From assembly GCA_036000105.1 (NCBI GenBank), contig DASYGE010000009.1, positions 62,001-126,000 on the forward strand: 64,000 bases of DNA, given 5' to 3'. Shown one piece after another: positions 34,376-44,300 of this stretch (the first letter of the stretch is position 1; each line of letters opens with the position of its first letter). The position numbers and the translations under genes are program-made. The notes under the pieces are model-generated. The model searched no databases. It saw only the letters and a program-made list of their open reading frames with translations, and had not been told where the DNA came from. The DNA is from DASUBN01 sp036000105. GTDB taxonomy: Bacteria; Pseudomonadota; Gammaproteobacteria; Natronospirales; REEB76.

Positions 34376-36742
34376 TCAAGCCCGCTTGCCCGCGAGATAT
34401 AGCCAGGTCGCCACGACGGTATCGGGGTTCAGCGACACGCTCTCGATGCCCTGATCCAGCAGCCAGCGGGCGAGATCGGGATGGTCCGAGGGGCCCTGGC
34501 CGCAGATGCCGATGTACTTGCCGCGCTTGCGGCAGGCCTGGATGGCCATGGTCAGGAGCGCCTTCACCGCATCGTTACGTTCGTCGAACAGATGGGCGAT
34601 GACGCCGGAATCACGATCGAGCCCCAGGGTGAGCTGGGTCAGGTCGTTGGAGCCGATGGAGAAGCCGTCGAAGTATTCCAGGAACTGGTCCGCCAGCAGG
34701 GCGTTGGAGGGCAGCTCGCACATCATGATGACCTTGAGGCCCTGCTCGCCGCGCTTCAGGCCGTTGGCCGCCAGCAGCTCGGTCACCTTCTTCGCCTCAT
34801 CCACGGTACGCACGAAGGGGATCATCACCTGCACGTTGGTGAGGCCCATATCCTCGCGCACGCGCTTCAAGGCGCGGCATTCCAGCTCGAAGCAGTCCCG
34901 GAAGCCGGGGTCGATGTAGCGCGAGGCGCCACGGAAACCCAGCATGGGGTTCTCCTCGTGGGGCTCGTACTGCCGGCCGCCCACCAGGTTCGCGTATTCG
35001 TTGGACTTGAAGTCCGAGGTGCGCACGATCACCGGTTCCGGCGCGAAGGCCGCGGCGATGGTGGCGATGCCTTCCGCCAGGCGCTCCACGTAGAAGTTCA
35101 CCGGGTCCTTGTAGCCCGCCATGCGCGATTCGATCTCGCGCTTCACGTCACCCGGTTGCTGGCTGAAGTTGAGCAGCGCCTTGGGATGCACGCCGATCAT
35201 GCGGTTGATGATGAACTCCAGGCGCGCCAGACCCACGCCCTTATGGGGCAGGGCGGCGAAGTCGAAGGCGCGCTCCGGGGTGCCCACGTTCATCATCACC
35301 TTGAGAGGGGCTTCCGGCATGTTGCCGAGGCTGATCTCATGGCGCTGGAACGGGAGCTTGCCGTCGTAGATGAAACCGGTATCACCTTCGGCACAGGACA
35401 CGGTCACGGGCTGGCCGTCCTTGATCACGCGGGTGGCGTTGCCGCAACCTACCACGGCCGGGATGCCGAGTTCGCGGGCGATGATGGCCGCGTGGCAGGT
35501 ACGTCCGCCGCGGTTGGTCACGATGGCCGAGGCGCGTTTCATCACGGGCTCCCAGTCGGGATCCGTCATGTCCGTCACCAGCACGTCGCCCGGCTGGATG
35601 CGGCTCATCTCACTCAGGTCCGATACCACCTTGGCGGGGCCGGCACCGATCTTCTGGCCGATGCTGCGGCCTTCCGCCAGCACCGGACTGCGCTGCTTGA
35701 GTTCATAACGCTCGATGTTCTGGCTGCGACGGCTCTTCACCGTCTCCGGGCGGGCCTGCAGGATATAGACCTTGCCGTCATGCCCGTCCTTGGCCCACTC
35801 GATGTCCATGGGGCGGCCGTAATGCTTCTCGATGATGAGCGCCTGCTTGGCGAGCTCGATCACGTCGGCGTCGTTGATGCAGAAGCGCGCGCGGGCTTCT
35901 GCGTGCACGTCGATGGTCTGCACCGAATGCCCGCCACCCTCGCCATACACCATCATGACGGCCTTGCCGCCCAGGTTGCGGCGCACGATGGGGAACTTGC
36001 CGGCGGCGAGCGCCGGTTTGTACACGTAGAACTCGTCCGGGTTCACGGCACCCTGCACCACGGTCTCGCCGAGGCCGTAGGAGGCGGTGATGAACACCGC
36101 ATCGGTGAAACCGGTCTCGGTGTCGAGGGTGAACATCACACCGCTGGACCCGAGGTCGCTGCGCGCCATGCGCTGGATGCCGGCGGAGAGCGCCACCTCG
36201 GCGTGATCGAAGCCGTGGTGCACCCGGTAGGAGATGGCGCGGTCGTTGAAGAGGGAAGCGAACACCAGTTTGACGGCCTTCACCACCTCGTCGGCGCCGC
36301 GCACGTTGAGGAAGGTCTCCTGCTGGCCGGCGAAGGAGGCATCCGGCAGGTCTTCGGCCGTGGCTGAGGAACGCACCGCCATGGAGACTTCCTTGCCGGT
36401 CTGCTTCACCAGCTCCGCGTAGCCTTCGCGTATGGCCTTCTCGAGGGCGGCGGGGAAGGGGGTCTCGGCGATCCACTTGCGGATCTTGGCGCCGGTCTCA
36501 GCCAGGGACTTCACGTCGTCCACGTCGAGCTTGGCGAGCTCGCCGTTGACCCGCTCTGCCAGGCCGCCATGGGCCAGGAACTCCCGGTAGGCGTCGGCGC
36601 TGGTGGCGAAACCGCCGGGCACGGATACCCCCAGCTTCGCCAGATGGCTGATCATCTCCCCCAGGGATGCGTTCTTGCCTCCCACCTTGTCCACGTCGTG
36701 CATGCCGAGCTTTTCGAAGCTGATGACGTAGCGGGAGTCCAC
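34376..36742 (-). CDS. ppsA: Phosphoenolpyruvate synthase
   Basis: PpsA makes PEP from pyruvate and ATP for gluconeogenesis. The N-terminal ATP-grasp/pyruvate-kinase-like domain opens with VGGKNASLGEM. The phosphohistidine swivel domain carries the catalytic His in GGRTCHAAIIARELGIPAV (near residue 420). The C-terminal TIM barrel has the Cys of GICGQGPSDHPDLARWL. Length is 788 residues. It is divergent from ppsR, its regulator, with 86 bp between them. Confidence 0.97.
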   Translation of the reverse strand: MDSRYVISFEKLGMHDVDKVGGKNASLGEMISHLAKLGVSVPGGFATSADAYREFLAHGGLAERVNGELAKLDVDDVKSLAETGAKIRKWIAETPFPAALEKAIREGYAELVKQTGKEVSMAVRSSATAEDLPDASFAGQQETFLNVRGADEVVKAVKLVFASLFNDRAISYRVHHGFDHAEVALSAGIQRMARSDLGSSGVMFTLDTETGFTDAVFITASYGLGETVVQGAVNPDEFYVYKPALAAGKFPIVRRNLGGKAVMMVYGEGGGHSVQTIDVHAEARARFCINDADVIELAKQALIIEKHYGRPMDIEWAKDGHDGKVYILQARPETVKSRRSQNIERYELKQRSPVLAEGRSIGQKIGAGPAKVVSDLSEMSRIQPGDVLVTDMTDPDWEPVMKRASAIVTNRGGRTCHAAIIARELGIPAVVGCGNATRVIKDGQPVTVSCAEGDTGFIYDGKLPFQRHEISLGNMPEAPLKVMMNVGTPERAFDFAALPHKGVGLARLEFIINRMIGVHPKALLNFSQQPGDVKREIESRMAGYKDPVNFYVERLAEGIATIAAAFAPEPVIVRTSDFKSNEYANLVGGRQYEPHEENPMLGFRGASRYIDPGFRDCFELECRALKRVREDMGLTNVQVMIPFVRTVDEAKKVTELLAANGLKRGEQGLKVIMMCELPSNALLADQFLEYFDGFSIGSNDLTQLTLGLDRDSGVIAHLFDERNDAVKALLTMAIQACRKRGKYIGICGQGPSDHPDLARWLLDQGIESVSLNPDTVVATWLYLAGKRA

Positions 36743-36828
36743 GGTTCTTCCTCGTTTGAGTTCAATCTATACTGGCGGCGGGCGCGGGGTCCCGCAAACC
36801 CGTCTTTCAACCAGCGAACGGTCTGTCT

Positions 36829-37650
36829 ATGGAAAAGCGACGCACGGTTTTCTTCGTCTCGGACCGCACCGGTATCACGGCGGAGGCCTTGGGCCGCAGC
36901 CTCATGAGCCAGTTCGACGGCGCCGGATTCAGGCAGGTCACTCTGCCATTTATCGACAGCGTTGACAAGGCAAAAGAGGCGGTGGCGCGCATCGCCGAGG
37001 CGGCGCGGGAGGACGGCGGCCGGCCGCTGGTGTTCAGCACCATGGTGCAGGACGATCTCAGGGCCGTGTTCCAGGGCAGCGAGGCCCTGTGTCTGGATTT
37101 CTTCGACGCCTTCATCGGTCCCCTGGAACGGGAGCTGGGCATGAAGTCCACCCACACCTCCGGCAAGGCCCACGCGGGCGCCGACGATGCTGCGTACCTG
37201 AACCGCATCGAGGCGGTGAACTTCGTGCTGGCCAACGACGACGGGGTCACCACCCGCAACTATCCCAAGGCCGACGTGGTGCTGGTGGGCGTATCCCGTT
37301 CCGGCAAGACCCCCACCTGCCTGTACATGGCGTTGCAATACGGCATCCATGCGGCCAACTATCCCTTGACGGAAGAGGACATGGACAAGGGCCGCTTGCC
37401 TGAGGCCCTCTTGCCCCACAAGGCCAAACTCTACGGTCTCACCATCAACCCCACGCGCCTGCAGCAGATCCGCCAGGAGCGCCGGCCTGACAGCCGCTAT
37501 GCCTCACCGGATCAGGTGCGGCACGAAGTGCAGCGGGCGGAGAACCTGTTCCAGGGGGCGGGTATCCCGTTCATGAATACCACTCACCCGTCTATAGAAG
37601 AGATAGCGACCACTATCCTGCATAAAGCCGGTTTGAAGCGCAGGTACTAA
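36829..37650 (+). CDS. ppsR: PEP synthase regulatory kinase/pyrophosphorylase PpsR
   Basis: PpsR inactivates PpsA by ADP-dependent threonine phosphorylation and reactivates it by Pi-dependent removal. It has the DUF299 start RRTVFFVSDRTGITAEALGRSL and the P-loop-like GVSRSGKTPT at 154-163. Length is 273 residues, ending LHKAGLKRRY. The terminal ten codons and stop occur again downstream with only synonymous changes. A TATACT -10-like hexamer is at 36768-36773. Confidence 0.96.
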   Translation: MEKRRTVFFVSDRTGITAEALGRSLMSQFDGAGFRQVTLPFIDSVDKAKEAVARIAEAAREDGGRPLVFSTMVQDDLRAVFQGSEALCLDFFDAFIGPLERELGMKSTHTSGKAHAGADDAAYLNRIEAVNFVLANDDGVTTRNYPKADVVLVGVSRSGKTPTCLYMALQYGIHAANYPLTEEDMDKGRLPEALLPHKAKLYGLTINPTRLQQIRQERRPDSRYASPDQVRHEVQRAENLFQGAGIPFMNTTHPSIEEIATTILHKAGLKRRY

Positions 37651-37750
37651 CACGTCCCTGGTGTCGTGATCGGCCCCACCATCCATGGTGGTGCGTTCGC
37701 CGCATGCGGCGAACCCTGCACAAAGCAGGTCTCAAGCGCCGTTACTAAGT
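37651..37750 (+). repeat. Displaced second copy of the ppsR 3-prime end with two palindromes
   Basis: Bases 37716-37748 encode LHKAGLKRRY plus TAA, identical in protein to the last ten codons of ppsR (37618-37650). Six of 33 bases differ, all synonymous (CAT/CAC, GCC/GCA, TTG/CTC, AGG/CGT). Between the copies lie CCACCAT-CC-ATGGTGG (37676-37691) and a perfect 20-base palindrome, GTTCGCCGCATGCGGCGAAC (37695-37714), directly abutting the second copy. The fragment has no start codon or ribosome site and would not be expressed. Confidence 0.85.
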
Positions 37751-39388
37751 TCAGGTGACCATGCTGGGCGTGGCGATACCCGTCAGTTCTTCCAGTCTCG
37801 TGATGCTTCGGGCGGCCGATGAGAGCGCCGTCAGGGCGGCGGTCGCGTCCATGTCCTGTCTCGCTACATCCGCTTCATGGTGCTCCAGGTAGACCCGCAG
37901 CGTGGCGCCGCGGGTACCGGTGCCCGAGAGGCGGAACACCATGCGCCCTCCATCGATGCTGGAGATGCGTATGCCCTGGTTGCGGCTCACGCTCCCGTCC
38001 ACCGGATCCGTATAAGTGAAACTCTCTGCCGAGGCCACCGCGACTCCGGCGACGCTCTTGCCTGCGAGCCCGGCCAGGGATGCTTCCAGTGCGTGCATCA
38101 CCGCCGCAGCCTTGCCCGCATCCGGGATGTCGTAATCCTCCCGCAGGAAGAAATCCCGGCCGTACTCCGCCCAGTGCTTGCGCAGGATCACAGGCAAGGG
38201 TTCCTGGCGCACCGCCAAGAGATTGAGCCAGAAGAGCACCGCCCACAGGCCATCTTTCTCGCGCGCATGGTTGCTGCTCGTCCCGAAACTCTCTTCACCG
38301 CAGAGGGTGACGCGCCCTGCGTCGAGCAGGTTGCAGAAGAAGCGCCAACCGGTGGGCGTCTCGTAGCATGGGATGCCGAGCTTCGCCGCCACCCGATCGG
38401 CGGCGCGGCTCGTGGGCATGGAGCGGGCAAGACCTGCGAGTCCGTCTTTATATCCCGGTATGAGCCGCGCGTTCGCGGCCAGTACCGCCAGACTGTCGCC
38501 GGGCGAGACCACCACGCCGGGCCCCAGGATCATGTTGCGGTCGCCGTCGCCGTCAGAGGCGGCGCCGAAGTCCGGCGCGCCCGCGCACATGAACCCGGCC
38601 ACGAAGTCCGCCGCATCATGGGGATTGGGATCTGGATGGCCGCCGCCGAAATCCGCCAGGGGCTTGCCGTGCATCACGCTGCCGGCAGGTGCACCCAGGA
38701 GACGCTCGAAGACCTCCAGCGCATAGGGGCCGGTCACCGCATGCATGGCATCGAAGCGCAGGCGGAACTTGCCCGAGGCGAGCAGGGCGCGCATGCGCTC
38801 GAAGTCGAAACAGCGCTGCATCACCTCGGCGTAATGCCGCACCGGGTCCACGATCTCCACCTGCATGCTGCCGAGCTTCTGCATGCCGGGTGCGTGCAGG
38901 TCGATGCCGGGGCCCGTCGGCAGGATCTTGTAACTGTCTATGGAGAGGGTGCGCTGGTAGATCGCGTCGGTCTGGCTCTCGGAGGCCTGGCCGCCGTTGC
39001 CGATGTTGAACTTGATGCCGAAGTCGCCCTCCGGCCCGCCCAGGTTGTGGCTGGCGGTGAGGATGAAGCCGCCGGCGGCACCTACCGCGGGTATCAGCAG
39101 CGATGCGGCGGGCGTGGAGAGCAGCCCGTCCTGTCCCACCACCGCCTTCTGTACGCCGTTCGCCGCCGCCATGCGCAGCAGCACGCCGATGGCCTCGCGG
39201 TTGAAGAAGCGTCCGTCACCGCCGATGACAAGCGTATGACCGGCGAGCGTCGGGAAGGTGTCGAATACGGACTGGATGAAATTTTCGAGGTAATGCGCTT
39301 CGCGGAATCGTGAGACGGGTCTGCGCAGGCCGGCAGTACCTGGTCTCTGGTCGTCGAAGGGGCGGGTGTTCACTGCGGGAAAGGACAT
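37751..39388 (-). CDS. pgm: Alpha-D-glucose phosphate-specific phosphoglucomutase
   Basis: The enzyme interconverts glucose 1- and 6-phosphate. I chose the ATG at 39388, giving MSFPAVNTRPFDDQRPGTAGLRR, the family's usual beginning; GGAGG lies 4 bases upstream. An adjacent ATG (39391) and one at 39415 are alternatives. The active-site serine is in ILTASHNLGGPEGDFGIKFN (about S113), the metal loop is SDGDGDRNMI and the sugar loop includes GEESFGTSS. Product length is about 545 residues, the eukaryote-like PGM1 size. It is convergent with ppsR. Confidence 0.95.
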   Translation of the reverse strand: MSFPAVNTRPFDDQRPGTAGLRRPVSRFREAHYLENFIQSVFDTFPTLAGHTLVIGGDGRFFNREAIGVLLRMAAANGVQKAVVGQDGLLSTPAASLLIPAVGAAGGFILTASHNLGGPEGDFGIKFNIGNGGQASESQTDAIYQRTLSIDSYKILPTGPGIDLHAPGMQKLGSMQVEIVDPVRHYAEVMQRCFDFERMRALLASGKFRLRFDAMHAVTGPYALEVFERLLGAPAGSVMHGKPLADFGGGHPDPNPHDAADFVAGFMCAGAPDFGAASDGDGDRNMILGPGVVVSPGDSLAVLAANARLIPGYKDGLAGLARSMPTSRAADRVAAKLGIPCYETPTGWRFFCNLLDAGRVTLCGEESFGTSSNHAREKDGLWAVLFWLNLLAVRQEPLPVILRKHWAEYGRDFFLREDYDIPDAGKAAAVMHALEASLAGLAGKSVAGVAVASAESFTYTDPVDGSVSRNQGIRISSIDGGRMVFRLSGTGTRGATLRVYLEHHEADVARQDMDATAALTALSSAARSITRLEELTGIATPSMVT

Positions 39389-39451
39389 CATGCCTCCAGC
39401 GCACCGTTTTGCCAAGCCTTCCGGCGCGGAGGCCTATGATATAGTGCCAGC

Positions 39452-39922
39452 ATGTTCATAGAAACCGTCGAACATCGCGTGCGCCTGGTGCGGCCCCGCA
39501 GTTTTGCGGGGCTGATGACACTCTACGAAAACAATCACGTGCGCCTGCGCCAGCTCCTGGGCAATCTCCGGCACCTGCCCGAGTCCGCGATATCCACGAG
39601 CCCACGGGACATGGATCTGCACCTCACGGTGGAAGAGCGTTCCCGTTACACCACGTCGTTGCATCTGACCTACTGGTTCGCGGAAGCCCAAGGGCGTATC
39701 GCCGACCCCGACCTCAGGCTGCGCATCTATCACGATGCCAGGCTCGCAGAGACCTTGAGCTGTGCAGACGCACCGCGCCATGCGGCCCTGCGCGGCGTCT
39801 GGCGCCCGGCGGCTTCCGCCATGGAGCAGCGCTGGGCCCGTAACATCCTGCTGCACAAGTGGCTGGAGTTCTGCCTGGACAACCGCCATGCCTTCCTGCC
39901 TGCCGAGATGGCCGAACTGTAA
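39452..39922 (+). CDS. DUF1249 family protein (YqiB-like)
   Basis: The 156-residue product matches the YqiB pattern: LMTLYENNHVRLRQLL, then VEERSRYTTSLHLTYWF and DLRLRIYHDARLAETLSC, and a C-terminal WLEFCLDNRHAF. The family is small, cytosolic and without known function. In E. coli, yqiB sits near nudF and cpdA; those are not here. It is divergent from pgm. Confidence 0.85.
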   Translation: MFIETVEHRVRLVRPRSFAGLMTLYENNHVRLRQLLGNLRHLPESAISTSPRDMDLHLTVEERSRYTTSLHLTYWFAEAQGRIADPDLRLRIYHDARLAETLSCADAPRHAALRGVWRPAASAMEQRWARNILLHKWLEFCLDNRHAFLPAEMAEL

Positions 39923-40070
39923 TCTTCGGCCTCGTGGCCATCCGGTCTCCTACACCGTCAGTCGCCTATTTTCCCCGGAGACGCTTTCCGGGTCAGGTGT
40001 TTATGGCATATTAAGATTAGCCGCTAACGGGCGCGATTGCCGGTAAGTCATATACATAAGGTTCCGCCAC

Positions 40071-41186
40071 GTGGGTTTTTTCAAGAAACAGGTCCCCCAG
40101 GAAGAAGAGGTCGCAGCGGTGGATACCACCGAGCAGCACAAATCCCTGGTGAACATCTTCCAGGACCGCAACATCCTCAAGCGCAAGCTCGATGAGGCCG
40201 AAGCGGAACGCAGCGTGCTGCGCGCCGACGTCGAAGACCTGCGCAAACGCCACGACGAGGTGCAGCGACAGCTCAGCAGCGTGGAGAAGATGCTGACGGA
40301 CCCGGAGCGGGCCCAGAGCGCCATCCTGTATTACCGCCTGCGTGCCGTATGGGACACTTGCCGTCAGCAACTGCGCGCGTTGGCGGAGGAATTGAGCAAC
40401 CGCCAGGAGCAGCTCGAGCGTGAGCGCCATGGCGAACTCTTCGAGCAGCGGCGCGCCGCCCAGCTCAAGGACCTGCAGAAGTTGGTGGACATCCTGGACC
40501 GTGACCGCCAGAACCTGGTCATGGGCATAGCCGACATGGAGAAGGAAGTCGCGCGGTTGAAGCGCTTCTGGCACAAGAAGAAGCGGGAAGCACTCCAGAT
40601 CCAGATCGAGGAGACCCGCGAGAAGTTCCTGCCCATAGACAAGCGCAAGGCCGAACTCGCGGCGAAGATCGAACAGACCCGCAAGGCGCCGGCCCAGGCC
40701 TTCGGCGGCATCGGCATCCCGGCGCGCCGGGCCATCAACACCGCCTTGCTGTCACTGGCCCAATATCTCTACCTGCATTTCACCGAATACAACATCGCCG
40801 AGATGGCGCGTAGCGCCGGCACCAAGCCGGTATCCGACGTGAACTACGGCCCCACCAACGACTGCCTCGCCATCGGTGCCAGCATGTGGGAAGTGGTGAT
40901 GAAGCTGAAGAAAGACACCGGCAGGCCCGAGAAGCTCAAGAACCGCAGTGAGTACCTGCGGCAGAAACTCAGCTATGTGAACGACGGCGAGAGCGTGCCG
41001 GAGGAGTCTTCCCTGGACTACATGCTGCCGTTCTCCCCCAACGGCGATAGCCTGGATCTCAGCGTCAACGCCATCCCGGTGAACGTGGTGCATCTCAACT
41101 ACTGGGACATCCAGAGCATACTGCTCAGGCCGTCCGAGAAGGCGGAACAGGCAGCACCTTCGGTCAAGACCGTCGGCACCGACTGA
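40071..41186 (+). CDS. Large coiled-coil protein of unknown function
   Basis: The start is GTG at 40071 (MGFFKKQVPQEEE). The 371-residue product is cytosolic. Residues about 25-210 are rich in Glu, Arg, Lys and Gln with heptad-like spacing, e.g. RKLDEAEAERSVLRADVED and RHDEVQRQLSSVEKML, so a long coiled coil is expected. A C-terminal globular part of about 160 residues follows (PARRAINTALLSLAQYLYLHF, then NYGPTNDCLAIGASMWE). No family was recognised. It is isolated between DUF1249 and the RND genes. Confidence 0.75.
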   Translation: MGFFKKQVPQEEEVAAVDTTEQHKSLVNIFQDRNILKRKLDEAEAERSVLRADVEDLRKRHDEVQRQLSSVEKMLTDPERAQSAILYYRLRAVWDTCRQQLRALAEELSNRQEQLERERHGELFEQRRAAQLKDLQKLVDILDRDRQNLVMGIADMEKEVARLKRFWHKKKREALQIQIEETREKFLPIDKRKAELAAKIEQTRKAPAQAFGGIGIPARRAINTALLSLAQYLYLHFTEYNIAEMARSAGTKPVSDVNYGPTNDCLAIGASMWEVVMKLKKDTGRPEKLKNRSEYLRQKLSYVNDGESVPEESSLDYMLPFSPNGDSLDLSVNAIPVNVVHLNYWDIQSILLRPSEKAEQAAPSVKTVGTD

Positions 41187-41306
41187 GACGCATCAGCGGT
41201 CTGCTACCGCATTCTCGAGGCCCGCAGCCAGATCCCTGTCGAACTCTTCCGGGTCATCCACCCGGCTTTAGTGGCTCGCCTTGGGCGGCACTAGCCCGCT
41301 CATGCT

Positions 41307-44300
41307 TCAGCCGCCTTCCTGCGGCATCCCTTTGCCGCGATTGTTTGCCTGGCCCATGACACGTGCCGACCACAAGCCGAGATCGTCCAGCAGCACGTAG
41401 ATGGTAGGCAGCACCAGGAGGCTGATGGGTGTGGAGAACGCCAATCCGCCGATGATGGCGCGTGCCATGGGGAAGTAGGGCGGGCCATTGCCGCCGATGG
41501 TGGTGTTGCCGATGGCCAGCGGTACCAGGCCGAGGATGGTGGTGGACATGGTCATGAGGATGGGCCGCAGGCGGTGGGTCGCGCCCTCCACCACGGCGGA
41601 ATAGCGCGACACGCCCTCGCGGCGCAGCTGGTTGATGTGGTCGATCATCACGATCCCGTTGTTCACCACCACGCCCATGAGGATGAGGATCCCGATCATG
41701 GCCATGATGCCGAAGCTCGTGCCGCTGATGAAGAAGAACCAGAACACGCCGAATATCGAGAACACGATGCCGCTCAATATGGCCGCGGGATGCAGCAGCG
41801 ACTCGAACAGGGCGGCCATGACGATATAGATCAGCAGCACCGCCAAGAGCATGTTAGTGATCATGGTCTGGTTGTCTGAATCGTCCTGCTGTACGCCCTC
41901 GCCGAAGGACCATTGATACCCGGGCGGCAGGTTCATGTTGTCCATGAGGTCCTTGATCTGGGGCCGCACATCGTCGAAGGTCACATTGGGGGCGAGGCTG
42001 ATGGTGATGCCGAGGGAAGCTGCCCGGTTCACGTGCTCGATGCTGGAAGGCCCCTCGGCGATGCTGAAGTCAGCCACGGAATCCAGCCGCACGGCCGCAC
42101 CGGCGGCGTTGTAGAGCTGCAGGTTGCGCAGCTGGTCCAGGGTCTGGCGATCGCTCTTCTGGTAGGCGAGGCTGATGTTGATCTCGCTGTTGGCGCCGCG
42201 ATACTGCGGGAGTTCCTCGCCGCGCAGCGCCACCATGATGGCGGTGGCGACCTGTTCCGCATCCAGACCAGCGCGCAGGGCCCGCTCGCGATCCACATGC
42301 ACGTGGACTTCACGGGTGCCGGCCAGCGCATCGGCACGCACATCCACCAGCCCCTTCACGCGGGACAATATGCGGGTGATCTCCTGGGCGCGTTCCTCCA
42401 GCACCGAGGTGGAGTCGCCGGTGATCTGCATCTGCACGCCGCCGCCGCTCTGCTGGTCGTCGAAGCTGGGTTTGCCTATGGCCAGGGTGGGCAGGCCCTT
42501 GCGGATCTCGTCCTCCAGCTCCGGCGCGCTCTTGCGGTCTTTGAGGTCGTCGCGCAGCAATATGGTGGTCTGGGCCGAGCCGCTGTCGTAGTAGGTGTAG
42601 ATCGAGCGGAACTCGAACTGCTGCTTGTGGGCGAACAGGTAGCCTTCCACCTGGGTCACCGCGTCTTCCACGGTCTCCAGTGAATAATGTCCGTTGAGGT
42701 TGTACTGCAGGAACAAGCGGGTGGGGCTGCTGTCGCCGGAATCTTTCTTCACCAGGGCGATGGGCAGGGCTGACACGGCGATCACCAGGAAGATCACGCC
42801 GATCATGATCCAGCGGCGGGTGAGAGACCAGCCGAGTAATTTCGAATAACGCACACCCAGGCGTTCCACCAGGGTACTGCGCTTCGCCTGCTTGGGTGCA
42901 GGGATACGCGCCGACAGCATCGGCATCATGGTGAGCGAGATGAACAATGAGGCGGACAGGGACACCACGATGGCGATGGCCACGTGCTTCAGGAACACCG
43001 TGAGGTCCGTCTGTATGCCGAAGACGTTGGGCAGGAACACGATGATGGTACATAGGGTGCCGGCGGTGACCGCCAGAGATACCTCACGCGAGCCGCTGAT
43101 GGCGGCTTTGACGGGATCGCCCGGGTATAGCTGCCGATGACGGAAGATGCTCTCGGTGACCACCACCGCGTTGTCCACCAGCATGCCGATGGCGAGCATC
43201 AGGCCCATCATGGACAGGATGTTGAGCGACAGGCCCATGAAGTACATGACCGCGAGCGCGATCAGGAGCGAGAAGGGCACCGCCAGCGTCACCATCAGGG
43301 TGGTGGTGAACTGACGCAGGAAGTAGTACAGCACCACCAGCGAGAACAGGGCCCCTATGAGGCCCGCGTCCAACACCGCCGAGAGCGACTGCTTGACGCC
43401 GTCTGCCTCGTTATCAAGGAAGAAGATGTTGATGCCCTGCATCTCCGGCTGATGGCCGACGTCGTCCACCTCTTTGAGCACCCGCTGCGCCACTTCCACC
43501 ATGTTGGCGCCGGTCTCCTTATAGACATCCAGCCCGATGGCGTATTTGCGGTCCAGATGCCGGCCGTAGGTGAGTTCCGGGTTGGCGTGGGTGATGGTAG
43601 CGATGTCGCCGAGGCGCAGATTGCCCTCGCCGATGCGCAGCATGCGGATGTCATCCAGGGATTTGTATTCGTCGTTCAATTGCACAAGTAGTCGCTGGCC
43701 GGCATCGGTGATGTTGCCGCCGCTCACGGCGAAGTTGCTGCGTAGCAGCGTGTCGTTCAGCTTGTTCAGGTCGACGTTATGGGCGGCGATGGCATCGGCG
43801 TGCAGCTCGATGCGGATCTCCTGGGGCTCGACGCCGTACAGTTCGACGTGCGATACGCCGGACACGCGTTGTATACGGTCCTTGAGCAGGCGGTTCAGCA
43901 TGTCGTAGGAGCGCGTCAGGTCCCGGTTGCTGGACAGGCGCAGCTGCAGGATGGGGATATCGGCTCCCGACTGTTTGAGCACCGCGATATGGCGCACATC
44001 CGCGGGCAGGTCGGCGCGGATCGAATCCACCTTGTCCAGCACCTGGACTTCCTTCACCGAGACGTTTTCGCCCCAGTCGAACTCCAGGTTCACCTGGGAC
44101 TGGTTGGCGTCGGAGGTGGAGGTCATGCGTTTCACGCCACTGAGCGTGCCGAGCGATTCCTCGATGGGCTTGGTGATCAGGCGCTCCACTTCCTCGGGGC
44201 TGGAGCCCTGGTAAGGCACCTGCACGGTGATGAAGGGGAACTCGATGTCCGGGAAGTATTCCAGGGGCAGGAGGCGTGCGGCGATCACGCCGATGGCGGC

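Noticed and set aside
34481..36367. Long open frame on the plus strand, 628 codons, opposite ppsA
   Set aside because: It is antisense to a clear PpsA; its composition (Ala, Gly, His, Arg rich) is that of a GC-rich shadow frame, with no ribosome site or motif.
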